In this document: piece after piece, positions 1 through 13,100 of the stretch
Numbering within the stretch: the first letter of the stretch is position 1
How the letters are laid out: each line of letters starts with the position of its first letter
Source: Elysia chlorotica
Taxonomy: Eukaryota > Mollusca > Gastropoda > Plakobranchidae
Length of the DNA: 64,000 nt
Assembly: GCA_003991915.1 (NCBI GenBank)
Contig: RQTK01000766.1
Location: forward strand, 1 to 64,000
Direction of reading: 5' to 3'
Made by a program: the position numbers and the translations under genes
Notes under the pieces: model-generated
What the model was told of the DNA's origin: nothing
Databases searched by the model: none
What the model saw: only the letters and a program-made list of their open reading frames with translations

Positions 1-554
1 GTACAATTACTGGAGTTTCAATGTAGACTCTGGAAAACAATGTTGACTCTTGAAACAATGTTGACTCTTGATGTTGACTCCCCCTAAATCTAATTAAGAT
101 TCTTATTTATACAAAATTTCGTCGAATCATCCAGAACAAGGATTACGTAAATCATCAGAGACTATTCTCGGTACATCTCTTTAGCAATTAACAACCAATC
201 AGAACAAAGGTAAACAAGAGGTGACGAGGTGATTACTATTCTAGAACTAGCCGGAGGTTTCGAGAAGGGCTGTGTTCAGTAAGCAAAACTCACAATCAAA
301 TTCTTAGGCTTGAAATACAATCGTTATGCAAACAAACAAGATAATGTACATACATCTAGTCAATCCGCTACCCAAAAGTTACGCACCTAAAAAGGGTGAG
401 GAAATGAATAGATCAACTTATAGTACAATGCGTTACAATATTTCTTCCAGAATTGGTCATCTGAGAGATGGCAGGTGTTGGACAATAATTCAATTGATAC
501 ATTATTTTATTTGTACCATTAAAATTGTTGATTTTAACTGGGGAAAATGGGTAA

Positions 555-970
555 TGTTAGGATAGCATTTCCTATGTTATATTTTGAATAGTGTTTTGTA
601 AATGTCATTGTGTGTGTCTTTGAACCGGTTCTGTGTTTGTTGGGTTTTTGTGTGTTCATGGTCTGTGTTCATTGTGATGAACGTTTGTCAGTGTTGCTCG
701 TTTTGGAAGTCTCTAATGTGACACTTTAAATTGAGATCACATTTTGGATCTCTTCACTTTTGGTCGGGTGTTCCTGTGTGGAGCGGTATGTTATGTTTAG
801 GTACGTTAAGTTTATGTTGTATTTTTAATCGATGTTATAGAAGTATGTTTCTCATTTAAAATGTAAATTTATATTATTCAATTCTATTTAATAAACCTCT
901 CGATGCAGCCAATGTGTTTGATTATTCGTATTTATAACTCGCTTAATCATCCCTGAGTTATGTCCTAACA
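555..970 (+). mobile_element. LTR-like fossil (solo or 3' LTR)
   Basis: A 416-bp unit starts TGTTAGGA and ends TCCTAACA, so it has the TG...CA ends and short inverted termini of an LTR. A purine-rich stretch (GGGGAAAATGGG) lies just upstream at 541-551, where a polypurine tract would precede a 3' LTR. An AATAAA lies inside near the right end (about 889). The inverted match extends outward by GTAA/TTAC, to 12 bp. No recognisable protein is left in the 550 bp to the left, and no clear direct target duplication was found. It is an old fragment, family unassigned (possibly Gypsy-like). A small TIR element is the alternative. Confidence 0.4.
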
Positions 971-974
971 TTAC

Positions 975-1095
975 AACCACCACTATCATTTTCTTGTGGG
1001 ATTAGAACCTTCGACTTGTACATGCAAAGGCACCGAATCGCCTTGCCACTTAAAGCGAGCATGGTTTTACCGCTAAACCACTACGCTCCTTTTAA
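975..1095 (-). mobile_element. tRNA-derived SINE head
   Basis: Read on the minus strand, the segment has a tRNA-like layout: a D-arm-like box TGGTTTAGCGG followed about 60 bases later by a B-box-like GGTTCTAATCC. The arms do not fold into a full tRNA, so this is a SINE head or tRNA-like relic, not a tRNA gene. It abuts the LTR-like unit at 555-970. Confidence 0.45.
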
Positions 1096-2302
1096 ATTAA
1101 AAAGGAGTTTCATGGCTAGGGTACTTACTACGTCTTTTTCAGTGACTTGCTAATCCGGACGCATCAACACTTGCCAAGGGATGCACAGACATTTATGGAC
1201 AAACAAACACAATGATATTTTCCTCAAAGTTTATTATATTTCATAAGATTTTAGGAGAGGCAGACCACTTGATTTTTTTGTGTGTGTCTTTTCCTACAGT
1301 GGTTTTACCAACTCCCTTGGATTGTCCATGTATTGTTTACGTCACCATTAATTTAAGCTTGTGCTCTGGATAATGTTGAATTAAGTACATTATACCATAT
1401 AGAGCTTCCCACCTTTGGATTTGTGTAAGAAATTAATTTACTTATTTGGGTGTTGGGCAGACTTAGTGCTCCGAGTTTGTCACATATTAATTTTATCATC
1501 GTGAAGTAGATTGCCGAAGAAAATTGTTGGTATAATGAGGCCCTTGCTTACTAACTGCATTGTAATGTATTGATCAATGTATCCCTTGATAATATTGCCT
1601 ATGTTATGGTATATTTGCCCTACTTAGATCATAATTATGTGGGTGATGATAAATACCCGGTACATGTATTATTGAGACCCAGTCCTTGTGGTCAACTATG
1701 AGACTTTTTGCCTAGGTGTCGTAACGTGTTTTAGCATGTCCAATGAGTTAACTAGGCCTTCTACATAGCCACTGTTGGTATACTCTGCATTTCAACCAAT
1801 GCATTGAATGTATATAAATTTACCTTTGGTTTGGTGCTACATGTACCGTATTATGAATGTTGTGATTATTACCACGTGTGTATAAATTGCTCTTTGTTTG
1901 ATGACCTATGCCTCTGATTTTTACTATCTTTTGCCTTACTTTCACCACTACTTGCCTCTCCTTATTCATCTGCCATTACTTTTTCCGTGAAGTATGGTGC
2001 TGTCTTCATTTGATTTTGACGGTTAATGTAGCCTCTAGACTATCTCTGAAATCTATTATATCGACCAAGATGTATCGCGATCGCATAACATGATGTATGA
2101 TTTGAGATAGATCTGTTTTAACCATGTCTTAACGGATATGATGTTGATTGCAAGTGTAATTTTTTGATTCTTCTTTCCACATGTTTATCATTTCTTCTTA
2201 TTTTAATTTTTAGTCGGACTTGGGTTTTTTAATGGTGCAATGTAATAAAAGTTTGAAACTTTTAAACTGAACGCTGTGCTCGCATTTTTCTGCACCTTCT
2301 CA

Positions 2303-2303
<1 letters not shown>
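1096..2303. other. no gene seen
   Basis: AT-rich DNA without a convincing coding frame, splice-consistent exon or recognised repeat. It lies downstream (3' side) of the importin gene. Confidence 0.4.
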
Positions 2304-2390
<87 letters not shown>

Positions 2391-2400
2391 GCTGCTGCTA
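2304..2400. repeat. (ACT)n microsatellite
   Basis: About 29 nearly perfect ACT units, ending in a few GCT units. The long poly-Ser and poly-Tyr frames here are only translations of the repeat. A degenerate relative (ACT mixed with ACATGT and GCT) lies at about 2770-2905. Confidence 0.95.
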
Positions 2401-2769
2401 TGATACAGAGAAGAATACGCACAACTTAGCAACTGAGGGACACAATAAATCAAACACAACTAGAAATTATAGAAAAAAAATACATTTATACGTTTCGCCT
2501 TTTGGTTTCGTCAATAATATTGACGTATCATAATTGTATTACTTATTCTGACTACCGTGAACTCTTAGGGATCCTATAGAGAAACTAGTTTGTTTACGTT
2601 CTGTAATAGTAATACACTTGGACAGGTCTAACTCAGCGAAGTACGACTTCTCAGTCAAGGCAGGTCGTGTGTAAAGTCCAAAATAATTAGATCTATGTCT
2701 CTGTCTACTTGTCTTATCTGTTGGTCTCAAGCTAGATATAGGTTTGTGGCTGTCCCTTCTAACCTACTA

Positions 2770-2905
2770 TGTACTACTACTACTAGGCCTACTACTGTAC
2801 ATGTAGTACCTAGTACTAACAACAACTACTACTGTACTACTGCTGCTGCTGCTACTACTACATGTACTAGTACAACTACTAACTACATGTACTACTACTA
2901 CTAAT
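2770..2905. repeat. degenerate ACT-rich repeat
   Basis: Interrupted ACT/AAC/GCT units mixed with TACATGTA words, about 370 bp beyond the perfect ACT array. It looks like an older, decayed microsatellite. Confidence 0.7.
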
Positions 2906-5900
2906 CAATTAAATAAGGTATCCCTGGTTTTAGTAGAAAAGACTCTCATGCCCACAGCCTCGGCACCTTTACAACGTACGAAACTGGTTGTAACCTATCA
3001 TCAGCAGAATTATTGTTGCCTAGAGTAGAAGATTTTGCAAAATTTGAATATCCTCCAAGCTGACATCTACGATAATGAGATTTTTATGAACTTCACCTGG
3101 TTGGTAGTGTTCCGCAGATCGAGAAACTTACGAGATACAGTGTATGTTGATTCGTAGTCGAGTCTTTAGTGATAACTACTTTACTTAGGCACTCGAGCTT
3201 GCAACAAACCTAGAGTAGATGTAGACTTGCCGTTATGTCTCACAATCATGTGAAGTTGCCAAGGACACTCTAGAAAGAAAACTACATTGTACATTGTATC
3301 GACTAAAAGGAGGATGGTGACTGGGCGACGGGCAGTGGTGGCACGTGGGTATGCTTGATTTATATGATACAAACATTACAACGTAATTATTATCAATGAG
3401 GAAATAAAAGATAAAGCAGTTACATGTACCAACTTGAATGGACAATTTAACGTAGAAAACATTTCAGCTTTACTGGGCTTTCTTCAGTACTTGTACAAAA
3501 ATGACAACACAAAAAAAGTACAAAAATCAGACAGAGGGTAGCAAAATCGAGGACTTGGTGCTACGAGCAGTGAGTTAGAACACTAGAACTAGTAGAAGTA
3601 CATAGAAACGGAGATGTAGATCTAGTTGATAAAGAGACCTGAATATCCATGTCAGCTAAGTACCCAATCTACTTCTGTGTGCTTTTTACATGCCATTCTA
3701 ATTATATTGTGTTGGCAATGGTCAGAGAGGAAACTCAGGATCGTTCTTGGGGTTTATGTTCACTTTTTCTTTTGCATGAATCTGCTACAGCTGGTTTGTT
3801 CTTGGTGTGACTGTGAGGCTCTTGCTTTAGACCTATACATTTTCTGACAGCTGAATACATTATCTACAGCTTTTAATAAGTTTTATTCTTATTTTTTTGG
3901 AGCTCAACGTGCAATGGTTTCCAAGTTATTTGAGGAAAAAGTGGATATTTTTTAGGCTCGAATAGTAATTAGTAGAAACCTGACCTTGGCATTTCAAGGT
4001 TCACAGGCTTGTGTATAGAGAAAGAATTTTGTTTCAGAGGGTGAGCGCGTTCGTAAGCGGAGAGGTCTTACGCGAAGACCACTTAACTATACAGTAGGAC
4101 ACATATTTAAAAGGATGTTTTCACTTTGAATGTGAGAATGTGAGCAACACTTCAACAGGACGTAAAAGTCCAAAGTACATGTACCAAAACAATCACTGAA
4201 TCAGGCTAGCAAATGGGTGGGTTATATTATAGACCGCACTTAGTGCCTTCGAGAACCAGAACATGCACCTCTGGGCATTAACTTAAGTTTGAAGAAACCT
4301 GATCTGAACAAGATTAAACAACTGCGAGAGGTTTGTTACACTTGACGCCAATTTGTACTGAGAGGGTGTAGTGTCACAGGCGTAACAGGGTGACATATAT
4401 TAGAGATATGCGATTTTGACTTCACATTGATGTATTTGTTACTGTTAGACCAGTAGATCTTTTCTAAATTCCATCTCATCGAAATTGAAGTTAAAATGGC
4501 ATGCCCAAAACTTTGTTTAGCTACATATGACTGAGTTGCATTGATCCTTATCCTTGACCCTTCCAAAGGATATGTTGATCTCAGAATTCATGTATAATTG
4601 ACCTGAGTCTACACATTTTGTTTCTGTTTCAACAATACTGGGCCGGGATCGTTTCTGATCCAATACATCAAAATGAAGTATTAAAAAAATGTCGTTTGCA
4701 ATTCAGACGGAGGGTGGAGAGGGGAAAGACATTTCACAAACATGATCGAAAGAGGATAAAGTTGTACCCCTAATTATTATTACAGTGTATATATTATTAG
4801 ATTTCAATGTCTCTTCCACAAAACATTTAAATAAAATTGAGAGATGTACGGTTGTACCTGGTATTCAACAATGTCTTTATTGACAAAACTTGAAAAGTAA
4901 GTGTTTTAACAGTAGTCAAGTCATTTGGGATGTGTAGAAGAAAATGGTAGATTCAATTACTTGTAATTGTACATAATTATTAAGTTACTGAGAAAACATT
5001 AAACTTGGAGATGGCAACAATTTTAAGAATCGTAATACAAAAAAGTGATTGATTTGTCAATGCTAGAACTCGAACATATAAATGTAACACCTATGTGACA
5101 AATATTCAGGTTTTCCCCCCTCTCATTTTAAATTACGGTAGGATAATGAAAATTGGAACGCCGACTTATCAATCATCTGTTATCTACATCATAAATGTGC
5201 CAGGTGATAAAATGTTTTTAAAAATGGAAATGATGGGTGAAAGCATGATACTTTGTACTACAATAAAATGTAAAGATAAACAAAAGTTTTGTGTTGGTGG
5301 CAACAGCTGGAAATGTGTCCCTGTAATCCACTTACATTAAATGATGGTCAACAATTTCATAATACAAACAAAAGATCATGGTCAGCAATGCTATTAGTAT
5401 TAATCTCTCTGAACATAACTATCAACCACGCCAGTTCATGCAAAGTATAATAATAATATAATAATTTAAGTTAAATCAAGCATTGTAACAGTAACAATAA
5501 CCTAATGAAAGACTTGTTGAAAAACAAGAATGGTTTGATATCTTTAAAAAAAATGAAACTTTAAACCAGCTTAGAATCAAATCAATGGAAGAAAAAAAAA
5601 AACAATCGAATTAACTACAACATGCTTGCAGCAATCTCATAGGTGACTTAGCAGAGACATCTGTAGCTTGTAGAGCCCCCAGTAACAATATGCTTCTAGT
5701 TTCACCCTTCAAGTCAGCTCTACACACTACAGGTACATTTGGCCTGATGGTCGAACGTTTTTCAAACATTTTTCTATTCACAATATAGATTTAATTTTAA
5801 TAAGCTATTTTTTGCATTTTTATTCAAATTCTAGTCCATTGAAATAAGATTGGGTCCCTAAATATTATTCATTTCAATTGAAAAGTGGTTTCAAAATACT

Positions 5901-6180
5901 TGGTGCTCAGTGCCAGGTTTTCCCTAGGGTATGAATCTTCAACATAGATCTAGTGATTTTACTACCCTCTTCTGTTATTGTTTTGTTTGCGGTTTTTCTT
6001 TGAAACTCGTGTAATTGCATGAATATATCTAGACTTGATTACATCTACATCAGAGTCGATCTGTGGATTGTGATGCTATAAGGCTTTTCAGCTAAGCGAT
6101 GTCTTGTAGTGCGAGCATCATTTTCCTACTTGCTACAAGTAAAAGGCAGAGCTACAAGTACTGGTGCTATAACTCTATTC
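2906..6180. other. intergenic, nothing recognised except one pogo-like end
   Basis: No frame of convincing length or composition. Short frames such as 3626-3847 and 5095-5340 have no recognisable motif. The only repeat noticed is the pogo-like end at about 4024-4090. Confidence 0.4.
4024..4090. mobile_element. pogo/Tigger-like terminal fragment
   Basis: The stretch with GTAAGCGGAGAGGTCTTACG followed by CGAAGACCACTTA closely resembles the right end of the TA-flanked element at 46264-47285 (GGTAAGCGGACAG...TTACGCGGAGACCACT). The terminus pattern CAGTGGTCTCCGCxTAA is of the pogo/Tigger style. Only one end is visible, so this is a fragment or a very diverged MITE. Confidence 0.4.
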
Positions 6181-6202
6181 TCCCTTACCTGAGGACAATA
6201 AT

Positions 6203-6670
6203 TTGCAAGATGAATTGAATGAAAGGCATTTCACAAAACACTATATCAAAGCATGGGAGAAAGTAATAAAGTGCACTCCTGACATACCGACACTAAAGGT
6301 CCCAAGGTTTTATAACAATATAGGAGAAAACAATGTAAGGGAAATCTTACAAGTGATCACAAATAACAAAGATTACAAATCATGTGAGCGCTATGACAAT
6401 CAACAATTAAATACATTTTCTTACATGCACATCACACAAAAAATCAAGACTGAAAATACATGGGTTGCTGCACAGCTTGCTCATAAACATTGAGCAACTG
6501 CTTACCCTTATGCGGGATGAAGATTGTTTATACACAGAACATTTGCTGACAACAAAAAGCAGAAAAGTTCTAGCATGTCGATAAATGGGAAATTTCAATA
6601 TAAGAGATGCTGATATAATTATAAATGGTATTCCCTGCAGCTATGATGGTGCAATTGGCTATTTCAAATA
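6203..6670 (+). pseudogene. decayed coding fragment of unknown identity
   Basis: The frame 6203-6493 (96 codons) has normal protein composition (begins MQDELNERHFTKHYIKAWEK; later SCERYDNQQLNTFSYMHI). Protein-like sequence then continues in another frame to about 6660 (for example NIRDADIIINGIPCSYDGA), with a stop in between. It therefore reads as a broken gene piece rather than an active exon. I do not recognise the family. It lies convergent to, and just beyond, the importin 3' end. It could be a processed pseudogene or part of a transposon gene. Confidence 0.4.
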
Positions 6671-6820
6671 AAAATTTCCATAACTGATTGGCTTACATTT
6701 TGAGATTTAGATTGAGTGAACCGTAGAAATATTCTTAACTGATACAACTAAGTTGAAATTTCAAAATATTTTAGTTTTCACAACAATGTACTATTTCTAT
6801 AATATTAATAATAATTTTTT

Positions 6821-6826
6821 TTTATT
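6821..6826 (-). promoter_or_regulatory. candidate poly(A) signal of the importin gene
   Basis: TTTATT on the plus strand reads AATAAA on the minus strand, about 360 bases beyond the importin stop codon (7186-7188). It is the nearest canonical hexamer seen downstream. No cDNA evidence is available, so the true 3' end may differ. Confidence 0.4.
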
Positions 6827-7185
6827 AGATGACCGTACTTTAAATTTCTTGTAATTATAATAAATTTTGATTTGTTTTGCATATAAATGTCAGTTTTATG
6901 TGACTAAATATTTGAAAATTCTAAAGAAACTAAGATCTCGATGGACAGAGGCTTCCTCTTAAGATCTAAATTTTTGTCATCCGTTGCCCTAATAGGCTGC
7001 CCTTGAGAGCCAGCATGACGATTATTTTTCAAAAATTGGGCTCAAACAAACAAAAGATCTGATAAATCTTAAATATTCTAAATTATTAAGAAATAATACT
7101 AGCACTGAGATATGGATTGCTACAAATACATCTAATAAAACCATGATGGAAAAAACAAGTCAAAGGGATAAGCTTCCAGGGAAGT

Positions 7186-10100
7186 TCAGAAGTTGAATTC
7201 CTGTTGAGGAGTTGCAGCATTAAATTGATACTGGTTTGAATCTGCATCCCCTTTTGGCGCTAGTTCTCCATCTGTATCCTGTTGTTTGAATTTAATAAAA
7301 GTGGTGGAGAAGATTATGCATATGATTTATTTATTAAAATTAATAACTACATGTACCATGTATATTTAATGTAAAATTCATTTAATTTCAAAGCAGACAT
7401 ACCAACCTAAATTTTGTCCTTTCAAAAATAGATTTAATGCAGAAAAAAATCGTGGATACCATGAGGTACAAGTACTGTATAACTAAGATTAAGAAAGTTA
7501 TCTTTCTTTTTACAAAGCCTGCTATAATGGTATTTGTCATTGAGAGCCAAAGATAAATTATACAGTTAACTTAACAATAGAGAGCCTAATAAATATATGA
7601 TGTGTAAATTGAATTAGATTTATGCCTCAATGACCAAATTTTAATCTAGTGTAGAAAATCAGATGATCAACTATCAGACTAAATGTGAATCATTGAATGT
7701 CTGTCGGTGCAACATGCCCAATACTTCAGAACGTCTTAAAAGTTTATTCCCAAATAGATTCTAAAAGGAAATACATGTATTGTTTAAGTATATGTACGTG
7801 TATCATATGAACGATAATATTTGGGCTTTATTTTGGTTCAAACGATCGACACCAGAACTCCCTGCTTACTCCCTAATTCTTGATTCTAGTTTCAACAATC
7901 ATGACACTCAGACACTGTATTTTCGGTTTCGGTTTCATTGAATTTTTGACTGGTGCATTGAACATTCTGCTGATTCCAAGAAAATAAAATGGTTGTGGGG
8001 TTATAAACCCAATACAATACCCCTATTTAAAAAAAAAAATAATTAAAGGAATAATATGATGGTGAGAAAAGAATTTTTCCTATAAAACAGTTTTCTCAGC
8101 CATGTATCCCAGTTTAGGTTTAATGGGGAAAGGTCTAGATGAGTAGATCTATCCGTCAACAACTAGCCTGTAGCAATTACATGTAGAGTAGTATAATACG
8201 CTGACAGGGGTGTGGGAGTTCCAACCTGCCCTGTAACAGTAAGCGATGGATAAACTTCCATGCAGAATGGTGGCTTCTGCATCCCTACCTCAGATTGTTG
8301 CGAGCATAAAAAGGCCACACTCTAAAATCTGAGGCGGGGTCACCCCTTTCAAGTTATTCTATTGCTTGTATGTGGGTGCAACATGCACGTCCCTATGCAC
8401 TTATCACAAGCACCAGTTACACCGTCAGGTCATAGAACACAGGAATGTGAAGCGCCATGACTGATTGTTCAGGGAAGGGCTAAAAAGAGTTAAAATAATA
8501 TAATGCTCTAGCACATATAAAACACGTTCATCGATACCTTCAAAGTAGAAAGATATAAAACCCAGTGATATACTCTTTCGGTTAGATAATAAGAACCATG
8601 AACAGCTCTAGCCCGCCTCACATTTAACCGAGATCTTATATGTTCAATAGTATGGCGAATCCTTACTTCTTTAACTTATAATAGTCATTGTCGCAACATT
8701 GAAAATCATTAATCATTGCAAATTGATGCTTTATATTGCAGACAACTGTGCGTTACGCTGTTGAACACAACCCAAATGCAAAATGATGATCGGACGTTGG
8801 AAAAGAAAATTGACTATCCATATATGTTAAATCTATATAAATGTATTAGTAAAATTGAGGGGTTTTCGGAAAAGGCTTGAAGATGGCTTAACCAAACGTC
8901 ATAAAATTTTCACAGAAGCTACATCTTAATACAAGGCTTACCTGATCCTTTTTTATTGAATTATTTTTTTGATAAAATTACATGTATTATAATTAAAAAT
9001 AGAATAGTTCTCTATTAGATTTCATTCTTTGTCTGTCATCAAGCCCAAGTTTTTAAGAACTAGAAGACAAAGCGTCATAGACTATCGAATGTTATAATGG
9101 CATTGCTAGCAATACGGCTGTTCCACGCACTACCACTACTGCTAGACTTGAGCAATCTATCTAGATTTAGAATCTAGGCTTACTTGACCAATCTATCTAG
9201 AGCAATTTTACACAGATCATGATGATCTAGGTAGATTGCTCAAGTAAGCCTAGATTTTAGATCTAGATAGATTGCTTAAGTAAGCAGAGATTCTAGATCT
9301 AGATCTACAATTTAGGCTTAACTGATGAGTTTCAGTCAGGGGAAACGACTTATCAAAAACGCAAGGGGATGTAGCTTGCTACTCAAAACAAACTTTTAGT
9401 TGAAAAGCAACCATTGGGATTATTTTGGTAAGTTTTTAACTTGTATATATTGGTTGGTTGGTTGGTTGGGTTTTTAATGTCCAACATCAGCAACTTATGG
9501 CTATATCGTGGACGGACCCCAAGACGGACGTCTGACAATTCTATGTGCTGCCACACACAAGACAGGGTGGGGATACCATGACTCCTGTCTCAGCCGGTCA
9601 CATTATACTGACACCGACCCAACCAGTAGGGATGCAACAGCCAGGATTCGAACTCGGGACCTTTTGCGTCGGAAGCCGATGTTCTACCCCTGGGCCACTG
9701 CGCCCCCCAACTTATATATATTAAATGCGAGTAAAAACACTTACATTATACAGAACATTCACAGGGGACATTTCGCATTAAAGTAAAAAAAAAAAAATTA
9801 ACTTATGCAAAGGCAATGAAATAATCACTTACAAATCAATAAATTAAATTATTGACTTTAAATAGCAAATTTCAGTCTTACATCACGGTATACATAAAAG
9901 AAAATATCAAATGCTATGCTAAAATTGAAAATTCCTAGAATAATTAGAAGTGTGTAGGCATGTAAAAAAAAACACCAAAAAACCCCCATTCATAACAGTT
10001 ATCAATTTAAACCAGCTTAAAGGCTTTACTTTACTTTGTTGTATGATATGACTATAAATAAAGATTATCTCATTTTACATTAATGAACCTTCTTACCTAA

Positions 10101-13100
10101 CAAAAATTGAGATGTCACTGCATTTAATTTTGTGAAATCACGAGCTTGAAGGTATAGGGTCTGTCTGTTATTAGAAGCTTTTTATGAACTAATGGCAATG
10201 AGTCTAGAGGTAAGATGTCACTGATGACTGATAAGTGAGACAGTAAAAATTGTAGTTTTGTCAAAATATTACACAAAATTTACATCAGCATTCAATTTGA
10301 CATTTTTTTCATTTTGAGTCTTTGTTCATTTGTGGCAGCATCATTTTTGCAACAAATTAGGGTCTTTAAAAAAATATAAAAGATTTTATTTGGTGGGACA
10401 CTTGCTTATTGTTCTGTGGCTCAAACTTTATGAAGTTGAGCCCTTGCTTTAACTGTTCAATCCAACAACACAGGGTCATTGTACTGCGGCTTAAACATAT
10501 TCTCTTGAATGTGTCTGTGGATGAACCATTCTTTTTTTTTTTATATAAGGCTTTAAGTTTAACTATGTTCTGCTACACACTGAAGAGTTCCAAATAAAAC
10601 AAAACAATCTCTTGATTGTGTCTGTGGACAAGGCTCTCACTATGGTCTGCTCGACACTGAAGAGTTCCAAATAGAACAAACCGTATTCTCTTGAATTTGT
10701 CTGTGGATGGACCTTTTTTGGACAAGGCGCTCACTATGATCTGCTTGGATGAACTACTCTATTGCTGATCGAAGTAAGTATTCACATCTAATGTTTTAAT
10801 TGCTATACAGTGAAAACCTCTTTCAGTCAATGCCCTCTGAACAATATCGGGACTTTAAATTTAAATAATATTGGGCTTACTAAAATCAAAAGTTCAACTT
10901 TCAAAAAGATTTGGCTTACAGACTATTCCACTGTATGAAACATGTACGTATGAACAGAGAACCCCAGCTTGTCAACCAATAAAACTTTAATCAGATAGAT
11001 AATATAAATAGTCCTATATTGTTTGTAATGTCTATTTTGTTGAGCCACATCTGAATTAGTGGCTAGTTATAGGCCACACTGTTTTCAACTCGCCGTAATA
11101 CTTCAATGACCGTAAGGCGTCATTAGCCACACTTTGGCGTAATAGATTACACCCAAAGCGTATTGGTGACACTCACGGGTCTGTCAAAGGCAATTACAAT
11201 AAAAAGAGAATAAGCAAAGAATATTTATATGGCCCTGCCTTGTAAACTATTGAGAGAAAAATCTACCTATCAGTGTAACCAAGTTAAATCTATGATGTGT
11301 TCAGAAATGCTTAATTTATAAACAATTACAAACCTCTGATGACAAAAAAAAAAGGTAACTTAGGCTGTGGATATGGATAGTACTGAGTAATAGTGGTGAA
11401 TTTACTTAGTATTAATAATGTTTAAGATTTGCTCACCTCGCCTGAGAAAAATTTCTCAATTATATCCAAAGCTTTCTTGTAAACCTGCATATTCTCATGA
11501 TTCTGCAGCATTTCAATTTTATCAAGACCTTGACATTCCTCCAGTATGACACAGATTGGTTCTGCCTGACCAACTTTGTCAGCCGCCTAGTTGATAAAAA
11601 GATACTTGTTACGGTATGTCAGCACAGTAACAGCTATATTGTGCTTATGATGTTCTAAGACAGTTAATTGTGCATAAAATTAAAAAGGTGTGTTTCAAGC
11701 AAAGGGTATATACAGTAATTTAAAAGATCCATATGTAGGAACCCTAACTCTCAGTTCGATTTACAAACAAACAATAGGTTACAACATCCCGGTTTTTAAG
11801 ATGCAATACAATATCATAAATACACTTTTCCTAAGACACCTAATTTAAAAAGCATTTTTTGTCATTGCAAGCGTGCACACATAAATACAGTAGGTAATGT
11901 TCTCAACCTTTGTTTTGGAGAAAACTAGAAAAGGAAAGAGCAACAAAGAGTGTGTGTGCGATAAAAAATAATCCCAGTTGAAGCAAGCTGTCAACCTGTC
12001 ACATGTTTAATTATTTCATTTCTATACATCTATCCTATGCAGTTAAACTCTGATATAAAAGTACAAAAGGTGCTTTCTTTTAAGTGCCGGTACAGCAGAC
12101 CATTTTTAAAGCATTATATTAAGTTATATTTTCGGAATACATGCAGGTCTACTAAAATTTATAGATCCGATCATTGTTCTTGTGTGAAGGCCATTGATGC
12201 CAATACTCTAGCCTTTATTGATTCAGGAACTGTTAGTGCTAAGATCTTTGTTTCAAAACCAGCAGCTTTCTGTGTAAGAGCTTGGAGAGAGTGAGGAGGG
12301 GGGTGCAAGTGTTTTATTGCCAGAACTTCTAGTGATAGCCCCATTGCCTTTGATTGCATCATGCATAGAGATAGACAATCAGGTCGAGCCGGTGGGATAA
12401 TGAATTGGGTAAGGGGAAGGAGGAAGAGGAGGGGAGTCAGAAAGCATCTGTTCTGTGTATTACATTTTGCCCATGATGTCCTGAGAAGTTAATGCATTAT
12501 ACCTAGAGTGTCATATGCACACAGCACACTGACAGCTGTAAAAGAGACATCTGGGCTCCATTTCCCCACTGCTGTTGTAGATCTAGATCTTTCTTTCTTT
12601 CATAAATAGACCGCTGAATTATACAAAAAGGGGAATGGGTGAATAGGAGTGGGGCAAGTTGGATAGCAAACTAAAAAGGGGGAGGAGAAGTGGACAACGG
12701 AGGCACGGTTTCTAGTGATGATATAGTTCCATCTCTTTCTATTGTATTGATATGTTCACACTGTACATAGACAGGCGCTCAGTTAGAGTGGGCGGAACAT
12801 AATGTACTGGACTAATGGCAGGGGTGAGGAGTTTTTTTAACGGTACGTCAGCACGGTAATCGCTATATTGTGCTTATGATGTCCTTAGTTTTACTAGTAC
12901 ACTCCTTGAGTGATACAAGCATAAAAATCGTGCATAAAGAGGTGGGTTAATATATATAGTATTTTAAAAGATTGGTGTGTAGGATTATCACAATTAAATT
13001 TTATTATATATACACCAAAGTCCTTCAGGTACATCAGTAGGCCCTGAGGACTAATATAAGTAAATATGTTCTCTAGTGGCTTGGAAGCCAGGTACAGATT

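Larger units (their letters stand above)
7394..11183. mobile_element. non-autonomous TIR transposon, copy A (6-bp TSD TCAAAG)
   Basis: It starts CAGACATACCAACCTAAATT and ends ...ACGGGTCTG. Perfect 6-bp direct repeats TCAAAG flank it at 7388-7393 and 11184-11189. It is colinear with copy B (20548-23078) over several hundred bases at each side: the 7430-8720 part matches B's left and middle, and 11040-11183 matches B's right end. It has about 2 kb of extra internal DNA, including the SINE at 9451-9709 and a tandem repeat at 10.5-10.75 kb. No transposase was seen. It fills nearly all of importin intron 10. The superfamily is uncertain; 6-bp duplications are known for Dada and IS3EU-type elements. 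Confidence 0.75.

Noticed and set aside
2262-2533. Poly-Ser and poly-Tyr open frames
   Set aside because: They are only translations of the ACT microsatellite on the two strands.
9480-9709. tRNA gene with anticodon-like loop
   Set aside because: A and B boxes are present but the arms do not pair. It is followed by a SINE body and tail and flanked by a target duplication.
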